Assembly (NCBI GenBank): GCA_965369705.1
Contig: CBDURF010000176.1
Coordinates: forward strand, 1 to 7,002
Direction: 5' to 3'
DNA from: JAGLCY01 sp965369705
Lineage (GTDB): Bacteria; Krumholzibacteriota; Krumholzibacteriia; LZORAL124-64-63
Length of the DNA: 7,002 nucleotides
Part shown: in pieces, positions 1-6,625 of the stretch
How the letters are laid out: every line of letters starts with the position of its first letter
How positions within the stretch are numbered: position 1 is the first letter of the stretch
Notes under the pieces: model-generated
What the model saw: the letters and a program-made list of their open reading frames with translations, nothing else
The model's database searches: none
What the model was told of the DNA's origin: nothing
Position numbers and translations under genes: made by a program

Positions 1-1
1 C

Positions 2-1225
2 GTTTTCCGCCAGCGCGATACCGCCCGGAGTCGCCACCTCTTCTCGCGCTTCCTGTTGTTGGGCTTTTCCACGGTCATGTCGCTGCTTATAGCCGAAATG
101 ATGCTGGCCGCATTCCGTCCCGGCATGACGTTGAATCGAGCCATGGAATTGTCGCCGGGCTTGTTCCGCCCAAGCACGATCCTTCCCATCGAACTCAAGC
201 CCGGTTATTCAAACCTGACGTATATCCTGGAGGCGGACGCAACCCGATCCATCACCGTCAACTCCCACGGTTTCAGGAATGAGGAATTCGCCTGGGAGAA
301 ACCCGACTCGACCTATCGCATGATCCTGCTGGGCGATTCCTTCGCCTTCAATGGGGCCGTCGACGACAAGCAGGTTCACACCGCCTTGTTGCAGAACATG
401 CTGAACGACAAGATCGACAGGTCCCGGCGGTACGAAGTGATCAACGCCGGTTACGCGGACGGGTATTCTCCGGACGCCTATGTCGCCTTCATGGCTCACT
501 GGGGCTTCGATCTGAATCCCGACCTCGTAATTATGCAGTACTTCGTCCTGAACGATTTCAAGGATCTGCTGGAGACCAGGGTTATCGAGACCCGCGACGG
601 GTTGCCCTACCGCGTGGAATCCGAGTACCGCATGGTCGACAAGAACGGGAAGCATCGCAGCAATGTGTCCCTCAAGCACAAGTTGCCTATTCTCTGCAAT
701 TCACATCTGTATGTAACGGTCTACGAAATGCTCAAGTTCGATCGCGTGATGTTCGACCTTGCTTCGGTTTTTGTCCCCGATTACAACGCTCACAATTTCA
801 TCTACAACAACATGGGAATTGAAGAACGCCATACCTACCTGGAGGCCGACCAGAGGCCGGCGGTTTATCAGCAGGCCTTTGAGCAATCGATAGAGTATAT
901 CGTGGGTCTGGATCGCGAGTGCAAGCGACGAGGCGTTGAATTCGTGCTCTTTCTGGTTCCGACCGGCATTCAGGTTGATAAAAGCGTCTGTCCCGCGGAA
1001 TTCCTGGACCAGTGGTCCGATCCGAATCCACAGAAGCAAATCATCGCCGCCCTGCGGGGCCAGGATATCCGGATATTCAATCCTCTTGAATACTACCGAG
1101 AGTCCCTGGCCGACGAAGCTTACTACTTTGGCAAAGACAGGAACGGCCACTGGACCGTGGAGGGTAATCGGATATCGGCGGAAGCCATGTACGATTACCT
1201 GGTGAATGATCTGGATATCCGCTAA
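2..1225 (+). CDS. Membrane-anchored SGNH/GDSL-like hydrolase or O-acyltransferase, 5' end outside window
   Basis: This is probably an extracytoplasmic SGNH-fold esterase or acyltransferase acting on a surface glycan. Numbering is from the TTG at 56 (389 residues). A hydrophobic segment at about residues 1-20 looks like a signal anchor. The SGNH blocks follow: GDSF at 93-96 with candidate nucleophile Ser95, NAGYADGYSP at 130-139 (block II-like Gly), VLND at 164-167 with candidate Asn166, and DRNGHWTVEGNRIS at 361-374 with candidate His365 and Asp361. The stretch RRGVEFVLFLVPTGIQVD (291-308) is typical of SGNH proteins in polysaccharide loci. The frame stays open to base 2 and adds RQRDTARSRHLFSR before the hydrophobic segment. 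That gives the basic flank expected of an N-in anchor, so the true start is probably off the left edge. The gene ends with TAA and converges on the GT4 gene across 22 nt. Family is fairly sure; substrate is unknown. The D-to-H spacing is one residue longer than the usual DxxH. Confidence 0.8.
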   Translation, partial: VFRQRDTARSRHLFSRFLLLGFSTVMSLLIAEMMLAAFRPGMTLNRAMELSPGLFRPSTILPIELKPGYSNLTYILEADATRSITVNSHGFRNEEFAWEKPDSTYRMILLGDSFAFNGAVDDKQVHTALLQNMLNDKIDRSRRYEVINAGYADGYSPDAYVAFMAHWGFDLNPDLVIMQYFVLNDFKDLLETRVIETRDGLPYRVESEYRMVDKNGKHRSNVSLKHKLPILCNSHLYVTVYEMLKFDRVMFDLASVFVPDYNAHNFIYNNMGIEERHTYLEADQRPAVYQQAFEQSIEYIVGLDRECKRRGVEFVLFLVPTGIQVDKSVCPAEFLDQWSDPNPQKQIIAALRGQDIRIFNPLEYYRESLADEAYYFGKDRNGHWTVEGNRISAEAMYDYLVNDLDIR

Positions 1226-1247
1226 CCGAGCAACCTGAATAGGTGAT

Positions 1248-2420
1248 TCATCGAGGATGACGAACGGTCATCAATCCTTCGCGATATATGTTCTCGATAC
1301 GTCCGGCCACAGCTCCGATACCGTAGTCCCGTTCAGCGCGATGCCGCGCCTCGGCGGCCAGATTGTCGGCCAAGGTTTTATCCTGGAACATTCGAACCAA
1401 CCCCTCGGCCAAGGCAGCAGGATCGTTTTCCGCCACGAGCAGGGCGCTGAAGCCATCGGTCACCGCATCGGGAATACCTCCCACACGGGTGGCCAGGATC
1501 GGCTTGCGGGCCGCCATCGCTTCCAACAGGGAAACCGGCAATCCTTCCCGGATGCTGCTCATGACCCATACGTCCATGGCCGCCAGCAGGTCGGAAATGT
1601 CTCTCCGCCTACCGGCGAAGGAAATGGCATCGCTGATGCCCAGGGCGGCGGCGCTTTCCATCAACCGCTCCCGGTCGGGACCATCGCCGATCTGCAGCCA
1701 GTGCAGGCCGGGAATCTCTTTCCTGGCCAGGACCAGGGATTTCAGCAGGACGGGATAGGCCTTGGCTTTGACCACCCGACCCACCGTCCCGAAAACCGGC
1801 TGCCCATCTCCCAATCCGAATTCCCGACGGATGCGCGATCGCGCCCCGGGGTTCTCCACCTGGTCGGGAATGGGAACCCCGTTGGGGATGACCACCATCT
1901 TTTCCGGCTGCAACCCGTCTCGCGCAATGCGGATCCCTGCCACGTCTTCGGACACCGCGATATGACGAAAGGTCCTTTTGCTCAGCCACCGGTTCGCCAG
2001 GACCAGCCACCGGTTCTTCCACAGCTCCTTACCGTGTTCGGTGGTCACCAGAACCGGCACCCCCGCTCTCAGACCCGCCACCCTGCTCCACAGAGTGGAA
2101 TAGAACATGTGAGAATGAATAACGTAGACCTGCTGATCGGTGAACCACCGGGTCAGCCACGCAATATCCTTCAACAGATTCCTGAAGCGAACTCGCCTAA
2201 CTACCACCGGAATCCCGAGGTCGGCCACATCATCGGCAATATCGCCCCGTTCTTTCAGGCAAAGAACCGAATGTCGAAATCCCTGGCGATCGGCCGCCTG
2301 CAGGTAGTTGATCAGCTGCTTTTCGGCACCGCCGGTCTGCAGGGCGCCTATCACGTGCACCACGTGGGGAGGACTGGAATTGGCGGAGTTGTTTGGATCA
2401 AGGTTTTTCAAACCGAACAC
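1248..2420 (-). CDS. GT4-family (GT-B fold) glycosyltransferase, last gene of the operon
   Basis: This is a retaining glycosyltransferase of about 390 residues, the usual GT4 length, predicted to transfer a sugar from a nucleotide-sugar donor to a lipid-linked glycan at the cytoplasmic face of the inner membrane. The N-terminal acceptor domain has HVIGALQTGGAEKQL (22-36) with its glycine-rich loop, and IHSHMFYSTLWSR (101-113). The domain boundary shows HIAVSEDV (153-160) and VVIPNGVP (176-183). The donor domain has GRVVKAKAY (214-222) with the phosphate-binding Arg and Lys, IGDGPDRERL (244-253), and the E-x7-E motif at Glu292 and Glu300 in REGLPVSLLEAMA. The start is uncertain. GTG at 2420 overlaps the upstream gene by 13 bp, but the purine-rich GGAAGAGG sits only 1 nt before it. 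TTG at 2411 makes a 4-bp TTGA overlap with that gene's stop and has a 10-nt spacing. The family's conserved sequence begins near residue 20, so either start leaves the fold intact. Sugar and linkage cannot be read from sequence. Confidence 0.93.
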   Translation of the reverse strand: MFGLKNLDPNNSANSSPPHVVHVIGALQTGGAEKQLINYLQAADRQGFRHSVLCLKERGDIADDVADLGIPVVVRRVRFRNLLKDIAWLTRWFTDQQVYVIHSHMFYSTLWSRVAGLRAGVPVLVTTEHGKELWKNRWLVLANRWLSKRTFRHIAVSEDVAGIRIARDGLQPEKMVVIPNGVPIPDQVENPGARSRIRREFGLGDGQPVFGTVGRVVKAKAYPVLLKSLVLARKEIPGLHWLQIGDGPDRERLMESAAALGISDAISFAGRRRDISDLLAAMDVWVMSSIREGLPVSLLEAMAARKPILATRVGGIPDAVTDGFSALLVAENDPAALAEGLVRMFQDKTLADNLAAEARHRAERDYGIGAVAGRIENIYREGLMTVRHPR

Positions 2421-3556
2421 ACCTCTTCCAGCAGATCAGCCACGCGCTCGAAACCGTATTTTCGGATCACCAATTCCCTGGCCGCCTGTCCCATCCGGAC
2501 CCGGGTGTCACCATCGGACATGAGGCCAAGCAGGGCCTCGGCCAGCTGGCCGGAATTTTCAGGTTCCGCCAGACTGCCTTCGACTCCGTCATTCACCACA
2601 TCAGTGACTCCGTCGATTCCGTAAGCCACACATGGCAGACCCGCCGCCATCGCTTCGAGCAGGGCCAGGGGCAGTCCTTCGTAGAGGGAAGTCAGACAAA
2701 AAATATCAGCAGCTCCCAGCAGACCACCCACGTCCGAGACATGGCCGGGAAGAGAAATCTTCGCGGCCAGACCCTTCGCCTGGAGACTGGTCGTAAGATC
2801 GTCCCGGAGCTCCCCCTCGCCCGCCACGACACAACGCCAGTTTTCACGGGAACCATCGACCTCCCCCAGGGCCTGGATGAGATCCTTGAAATTTTTCTGC
2901 CGTGTCAGCCGACCGACCCCGACGACGAAAATCTCATCCTGTCCTACCCCGAATTTCCGCCTGACCTCCTGCCGGTCCGCCTCGGTCATGACATCGGGTA
3001 CCGGTACACCGTTGGGCACCACCGCGATCCTGTCGAACCAGGTCTCAGGGAGATCGAGTGCCTCGGCCATGGATGACTTCACCTGGTCCGAGACGGCAAT
3101 CATACGCCGGCACCAGGTCAGCATCTGCCGGTAGGCGAAGCGGCGGAGGTTTTCCCGGATCGGCCCGGAAGCATCCCCGTAATCGAATTCCCGGTTGTTG
3201 TGCACGGTAGGGTAGACCCTGCAGGACCCAAGCCAGGCCAGGACGAGACCGAAGAAGTTGGCCAATGGAAGGTGGGTCTGAACCGCTTCGATCTCCTGCT
3301 CCCCAATGATCCGACGAAGCCGGGCGCCGGCCTGAAAAAACGCGGGTATCCGCGCCAGGGAAGAACGGTTGCTTACCGGAAGGCCCAGATGATGAAAAAC
3401 CACCCCTGCGGAAAGCTTTCCCCGGAAGGGGCCCGCATCCGAAAGAACAAACAGATGGGATTCATGACCCCGTTCGGACCAGGTGTTGGCGATCTGGACG
3501 GCCAGGGCTTCGGCGCCCCCTACCCCAAGGGTTTCAATTAGCTGGGCGACTCGCAA
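2408..3556 (-). CDS. GT4-family (GT-B fold) glycosyltransferase
   Basis: This is a 382-residue GT4 glycosyltransferase predicted to build the repeat unit of a surface polysaccharide in the cytoplasm. It opens directly with the family signature MRVAQLIETLGVGGAEALA (glycine loop at 11-15). It continues with QTHLPLANFFG (93-103), MIAVSDQVK (152-160) and VVPNGVPVPD (179-188) at the domain junction. The donor-binding domain has GVGRLTRQKNF (213-223), VVAGEGELRDDL (243-254) and the E-x7-E motif at Glu293 and Glu301 in YEGLPLALLEAMAAG. The start is TTG at 3556, preceded by GGGGA at 3561-3565 and 16 nt after the stop of the ATPase gene. Starting here leaves no unexplained N-terminal extension. It resembles the downstream GT4 only at family motifs, so the pair looks like two enzymes for different linkages rather than a recent duplication. 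Donor and acceptor are unknown. Confidence 0.93.
   Translation of the reverse strand: MRVAQLIETLGVGGAEALAVQIANTWSERGHESHLFVLSDAGPFRGKLSAGVVFHHLGLPVSNRSSLARIPAFFQAGARLRRIIGEQEIEAVQTHLPLANFFGLVLAWLGSCRVYPTVHNNREFDYGDASGPIRENLRRFAYRQMLTWCRRMIAVSDQVKSSMAEALDLPETWFDRIAVVPNGVPVPDVMTEADRQEVRRKFGVGQDEIFVVGVGRLTRQKNFKDLIQALGEVDGSRENWRCVVAGEGELRDDLTTSLQAKGLAAKISLPGHVSDVGGLLGAADIFCLTSLYEGLPLALLEAMAAGLPCVAYGIDGVTDVVNDGVEGSLAEPENSGQLAEALLGLMSDGDTRVRMGQAARELVIRKYGFERVADLLEEVCSV
2422..2429 (-). promoter_or_regulatory. Purine-rich ribosome binding site for the last GT4 gene
   Basis: GGAAGAGG lies within the final codons of the preceding GT4 gene. It is 1 nt from GTG 2420 and 10 nt from TTG 2411, so neither spacing is ideal. 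It shows translational coupling but does not settle which codon is used. Confidence 0.5.
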
Positions 3557-3560
3557 ATCG

Positions 3561-3565
3561 TCCCC
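3561..3565 (-). promoter_or_regulatory. Ribosome binding site supporting the TTG start of the upstream GT4 gene
   Basis: GGGGA lies in the 16-nt gap after the ATPase stop, 4 nt before TTG 3556. The spacing is a little short, but no ATG or GTG start exists nearby in frame. The GT4 signature begins at once after this TTG. Confidence 0.6.
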
Positions 3566-3572
3566 AATCCGG

Positions 3573-5159
3573 TCAGGAATCCTGGTCCGTCGCCAACCTT
3601 GTCACCTTGTAGTAGTTGATGACCCCGTCCTCCCTCAGGCGGAGGGCTTCCATCAAGGCCTGATTCCTGTCGGGGAACGGCCCAATGTAGATCCGATGCC
3701 ATTCCTTGCCGCGGACCTCCCCGATACGGGAAATGACCCCAACCCGCGACGCGGGCCAGCGCCGCACGAAGGAAGTCGCCCTATCCGGCGTCCGGAAGGA
3801 ACTGATGTGGATGTAGAAGTCGCTGCTCGAATCACCGGATGTCTCGGTGGTCCGGGATGGGGGCCGGGTAACTTCCGTCTCCGGTTCAGGGATCTTTGCC
3901 GGGGACTCTTCCACAACCGGTTCGCCCACCACCGGTGTCGGGTCCGGGTTCTCCGGCAGTTTTTCAGCGATTACCGTTCGATCTTCCGGTTCGCTTCGAA
4001 CCGGGGATTCAGTTGCGGTCACGGCTTGGGAAGCGACATCCCCGTCCGACCGGGAATAGATGGATTCGACCAATCCGTCGAACACGCCCGTGAAATACAA
4101 AACGGCCACGGCAATCACCACGAGGGCGGCGACGGCCCAACCCCGGACGATCCGGCCTACCCCACCCGGAGAATTACGCCTGGCCATGACAGGGGGATCC
4201 TGCGGCGGCGCCGGTGGAGACGGTTGCGGGGGTGCTGGTGGAGGCGGTGGCGGGGGTGCGGATGCAGGCGCCGGTGGAGACGGTGGCGGGGGTGCAGGCG
4301 CAGGCGCCTCTGGAGCCGCCGGCAGGGGTTTCGGGGCCGGAACCGGGGCCGGACCCGTTTCGAAACGCAGTTCCTTGCCGTCTTCGACGTCACCGGCCTG
4401 CACCTTGTCATGGCCGGCGACAAATGCTGAAAGCAGGGCTTCGCCCGCCAAGGTGTTGACCAGTCGGGGCACACCTCGGCTGAACTGGTAGATGGTGTCA
4501 ACGGCGCCGGTGGTGAAAACCTCGCGGTCGCAGCCGGCCACGCCCATCCGGTGGTGAATGTACTCCCCGGTCTCCTGTCGGGAAAGCGGGTCCAGATTGT
4601 AATGGACGCGGATCCGTTGCCGGATCTGGGCCAGGTCGGGTCGGTTGACCGTCAAATCGAGCTCGGGCTGACCGACCAGAATGATCTGTACCGGCTGGCT
4701 GTCACCCTGCCCCAGGTTGGTCAGAAGTCGGATCTCCTCCAGGACGTCGGGGGCGAGGTTCTGGGCTTCATCCACGATGATGAGAACCGTCTTCCCTTCC
4801 CTGCTCGCGTTCAGCAGGTATTCCTTGAACAGGATGAGAAGATCAGACTTGTCCGCTCCCATCGGGAAACGGACATCAAGGTCATCGAGGACCAACTTCA
4901 GCAGTTCGATGGCCGTGACTCGCGTGTTGGTGATCAAGGCGAATTGGAACCGGGGGCCCAGATTGGTCAGGAACGACTGGAGGGCCATGGTCTTGCCGGT
5001 GCCGATGGCTCCGGTGATCAGGACGATGGCCTCATGGTGATCCAACCCGTAGATCAGATGGGCCATGCTCTCCTCGAAGGTCCCGGATTTGTAGAGGAAG
5101 TCGAGCTTGGGAGACAAGCTGAAGGGGTTGACGCCCAATCCGAAATGTTCAAGATACAT
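3573..5159 (-). CDS. ExeA/GspA-type AAA+ ATPase with Pro-rich linker, one TM segment and C-terminal SPOR domain
   Basis: This 528-residue protein is predicted to be an inner-membrane ATPase with a cytoplasmic motor and a periplasmic peptidoglycan-binding tail. The N-terminal MYLEHFGLGVNPFSLSPK matches the ExeA/GspA class, also seen as the ATPase of exosortase-linked polysaccharide loci. It has Walker A GAIGTGKT (50-57), Walker B VLIIVDEAQ (125-133, Asp130-Glu131), a sensor-1-like ILVGQPEL (160-167), candidate arginine finger(s) in IRQRIR (179-184), and RGVPRLVN (228-235) near sensor 2. Then come a Pro/Ala linker (269-323), a basic stretch (327-339), one TM helix (about 339-358), an acidic/Pro-rich spacer (370-445), and a SPOR-like domain (446-521) with FYIHISSF and HRIYIGPFPDRNQA. 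Basic residues before the helix put the ATPase in the cytoplasm. The frame is open to 5303, but ATG at 5159 is chosen because GGAG lies 7 nt upstream and family homology begins there. It overlaps the ligase gene by 11 bp. Its exact role in export or assembly is inference. Confidence 0.92.
   Translation of the reverse strand: MYLEHFGLGVNPFSLSPKLDFLYKSGTFEESMAHLIYGLDHHEAIVLITGAIGTGKTMALQSFLTNLGPRFQFALITNTRVTAIELLKLVLDDLDVRFPMGADKSDLLILFKEYLLNASREGKTVLIIVDEAQNLAPDVLEEIRLLTNLGQGDSQPVQIILVGQPELDLTVNRPDLAQIRQRIRVHYNLDPLSRQETGEYIHHRMGVAGCDREVFTTGAVDTIYQFSRGVPRLVNTLAGEALLSAFVAGHDKVQAGDVEDGKELRFETGPAPVPAPKPLPAAPEAPAPAPPPPSPPAPASAPPPPPPPAPPQPSPPAPPQDPPVMARRNSPGGVGRIVRGWAVAALVVIAVAVLYFTGVFDGLVESIYSRSDGDVASQAVTATESPVRSEPEDRTVIAEKLPENPDPTPVVGEPVVEESPAKIPEPETEVTRPPSRTTETSGDSSSDFYIHISSFRTPDRATSFVRRWPASRVGVISRIGEVRGKEWHRIYIGPFPDRNQALMEALRLREDGVINYYKVTRLATDQDS
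3597..3824 (-). other. SPOR-like domain of the ATPase (residues about 446-521)
   Basis: This segment encodes a roughly 75-residue C-terminal module that starts with DFYIHISSFRTPDRA and contains GKEWHRIYIGPFPDRNQA, ending near YYKVTRL. This is the beta-alpha-beta repeat pattern of SPOR domains, which bind peptidoglycan glycan strands stripped of stem peptides, often at the septum. It lies after the single membrane helix and is therefore periplasmic. The domain is called from motif pattern alone. Confidence 0.8.
4212..4295 (-). repeat. Three 24-bp imperfect repeats encoding an Ala-Pro-rich octapeptide
   Basis: Within the linker of the ATPase gene, three 24-bp units lie at 4272-4295, 4236-4259 and 4212-4235. 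The last two are adjacent; a 12-bp spacer (encoding APAS) separates the first from them. They encode APPPPSPP, APPPPPPP and APPQPSPP. A 29-bp stretch at 4207-4235 recurs at 4267-4295 with a single mismatch. The unit is a multiple of three, so gain or loss of a copy would change linker length without shifting the frame. The + strand is very G-rich here, with several runs of five G. Confidence 0.85.
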
Positions 5160-6624
5160 TTTCCAGCTCCGTCTTCTGGTAACCTTCCAGGATTCCCGCA
5201 CACATGTAGAACAGCGCCCCGACGAACGAGAAGAACCGGTAATCGATGGCAATGCCTCCGAACAGATAGCCCACGAACAAGCCACCGAAAATCGGCATGA
5301 CATAGGTGGCGAAATGGTCTCCGTCTTTCCGCCAACGGAATTTTCTCAGAAATGTCCTGAGTATCAACCAATATATCCCGAACTGCATGGCCATTCCCAC
5401 CAACCCGTCCTCGGCCAGCGGACCCAGGTAGATGTCGTGGATGTTGTTGTGGCGGAACGAGACGAACTTGATAGTGCCGAGGCCGGGCACATCCACAGGC
5501 TGGATGTAATCCTGGAGGACGTTGCGGTACTGGAAGAACCCCACCCCGAAAACCGGATGGTCACGCCACACCTTGAGGGCCGTCACCGCTGTGCCCACTC
5601 GTGCACCCATGGTATCTTCGTTTTCCACCCGTTCCTTCATGAATTCGTCCTGACTCGCCCCGAGAAACCCGAAGGCCAGGATGGCGATGACCAGCATGCC
5701 CGGAAGCAGAATCCGTCCATAGCTCCGGCGATTGAGAACGGCGACTGTCAGCAGGGCAGTGATTCCCGCCAGCCAGGACCCCCGCGTGTAGGTGAAGTAG
5801 AGCCCTGCCAAACCTACCCCGAGGCTGACCCATAACGCGGCTTTGACCATGAGGTTCCGGACCGTGGCGACAAAATACAGATGGATGGGAATCAACATCC
5901 CGATCACCGTCCCGAATAGGGGAGCGGATTCGAAAGGCCCCGATGACCGGCCGACGAACACAGACGCGCCCCTCAGGATGGATTTGGGCCAGATCAACCA
6001 GTAGATCAGAAACTTCTGCGCGACGGCTGAGATTCCGTAATAGACGGTCAGGGCCAGAAGGACCCCGAGAAAGACCCGGACCTGCTTCTGGGTGATGATG
6101 ATGTTCTTGGCGAAGAAATAGGCGCCGTAGGGGACCAGGATGCTCATGGTCCAGGGGTGGATGAAGTACATGCCCTGGAGATAGATCCTCACGAAGATAT
6201 ACAGAGCATGGGCAGCCATGAGAATATCGAGGGTCAGAGGCTTGCGAAACCCCTTTCCCTGGGCGAATACCTTCACCATGAAAACCACCGTGAGCCAGAT
6301 CATCAGAAAACGGTCCAGAAACAGATCAGGCAGCAGGGGCGTCTGGATGGACCAGATATAGCGGAACCCACCGATGGCCAAAACCCAAACCATGAAGGGG
6401 AAAGCCAGGGCCCGGAAGGAAATGATCGTATAGAGTGTGCCGAAAAAGATTCCCGCCATGACGGTCGTGAAAAGATTCAAACCCAGGCGGTTGATAAGGA
6501 CATGACTGACGGCCAGGGAGACAACCAAAATCAGGATGTGGCTCAGATAGGAATTCAGGCGGAGAGTGGCCCGGGGATCACCCGGATCCCCCAGGAATGG
6601 GATGATCCTCCTTCCGCCCGCCAA
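5149..6624 (-). CDS. O-antigen ligase/polymerase (Wzy/WaaL-like) family polytopic membrane protein
   Basis: This is a 491-residue inner-membrane protein predicted to polymerise or ligate undecaprenyl-linked glycan at the periplasmic face. About 12-14 hydrophobic helices are visible, at roughly 28-70, 72-92, 106-120, 133-205, 234-252, 261-297, 304-322, 411-427 and 441-480. A long soluble loop (about 323-405) is typical of the family. Family-like features are SSGPFESAPLFG (227-238), TYTRGSW (278-284) with candidate functional Arg281, WRDHPVFGVGFFQY (353-366), and RHNNIHDIYLGPLAEDG (391-407) with candidate His392. The start is TTG at 6624, which lies 1 nt after the upstream stop with AAAGGA at 6630-6635, 5 nt before it. 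The frame is open further upstream to 6681, but that part lies inside the preceding gene. The N-terminal 25 residues are charged and Gly/Pro-rich, hence cytoplasmic. Ligase and polymerase cannot be told apart from sequence, and a glycoprotein O-oligosaccharide ligase is also possible. Confidence 0.88.
   Translation of the reverse strand: MAGGRRIIPFLGDPGDPRATLRLNSYLSHILILVVSLAVSHVLINRLGLNLFTTVMAGIFFGTLYTIISFRALAFPFMVWVLAIGGFRYIWSIQTPLLPDLFLDRFLMIWLTVVFMVKVFAQGKGFRKPLTLDILMAAHALYIFVRIYLQGMYFIHPWTMSILVPYGAYFFAKNIIITQKQVRVFLGVLLALTVYYGISAVAQKFLIYWLIWPKSILRGASVFVGRSSGPFESAPLFGTVIGMLIPIHLYFVATVRNLMVKAALWVSLGVGLAGLYFTYTRGSWLAGITALLTVAVLNRRSYGRILLPGMLVIAILAFGFLGASQDEFMKERVENEDTMGARVGTAVTALKVWRDHPVFGVGFFQYRNVLQDYIQPVDVPGLGTIKFVSFRHNNIHDIYLGPLAEDGLVGMAMQFGIYWLILRTFLRKFRWRKDGDHFATYVMPIFGGLFVGYLFGGIAIDYRFFSFVGALFYMCAGILEGYQKTELENVS
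5167..5170 (-). promoter_or_regulatory. Ribosome binding site of the ATPase-SPOR gene
   Basis: GGAG on the minus strand lies 7 nt before ATG 5159, inside the last codons of the ligase gene. It supports ATG 5159 over the longer open frame to 5303. The 48 extra codons of that frame encode a Ser/Arg/Cys-rich shadow of the ligase gene. Confidence 0.75.
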
Positions 6625-6625
6625 G

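Noticed and set aside
1226..1272. Possible bidirectional terminator between the convergent genes
   Set aside because: Only weak inverted repeats are present (ACCT-GAAT-AGGT at 1233-1244 and ATGAC/GTCAT at 1257-1271), with 4-6 bp stems and no T run.
1257..2624. 455-codon open frame on the + strand lying across both GT4 genes
   Set aside because: It is antisense to two genes with clear GT4 motifs, and its product is a Gln/His/Pro/Gly-rich low-complexity sequence with no recognisable domain. Long antisense frames are expected in GC-rich DNA.
2408..3556. Recent tandem duplication of the two GT4 genes
   Set aside because: The proteins agree only at general GT4 motifs; their N-terminal acceptor domains and loop sequences differ throughout.
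3483..4430. 315-codon + strand open frame opposite the ATPase-SPOR gene
   Set aside because: Its Gly/Arg-rich product is a mirror of the Pro/Ala-rich linker. The ATPase and SPOR motifs are on the other strand.
4060..4491. Gly-rich + strand frame resembling a structural or PE-PGRS-like protein
   Set aside because: The glycine runs are the reverse complement of the proline repeats; there is no convincing ribosome binding site or family motif.
5160..5303. 48-codon N-terminal extension of the ATPase frame
   Set aside because: It lies inside the ligase gene, has a Ser/Arg/Cys-rich composition, and the family start MYLEHFGL at 5159 has its own ribosome binding site.
4551..5835. Overlapping + strand frames of about 240-250 codons opposite the ATPase and ligase genes
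   Set aside because: They have no domain signature, an acidic/Gln/His-rich composition typical of antisense shadows, and sit opposite strongly supported genes.
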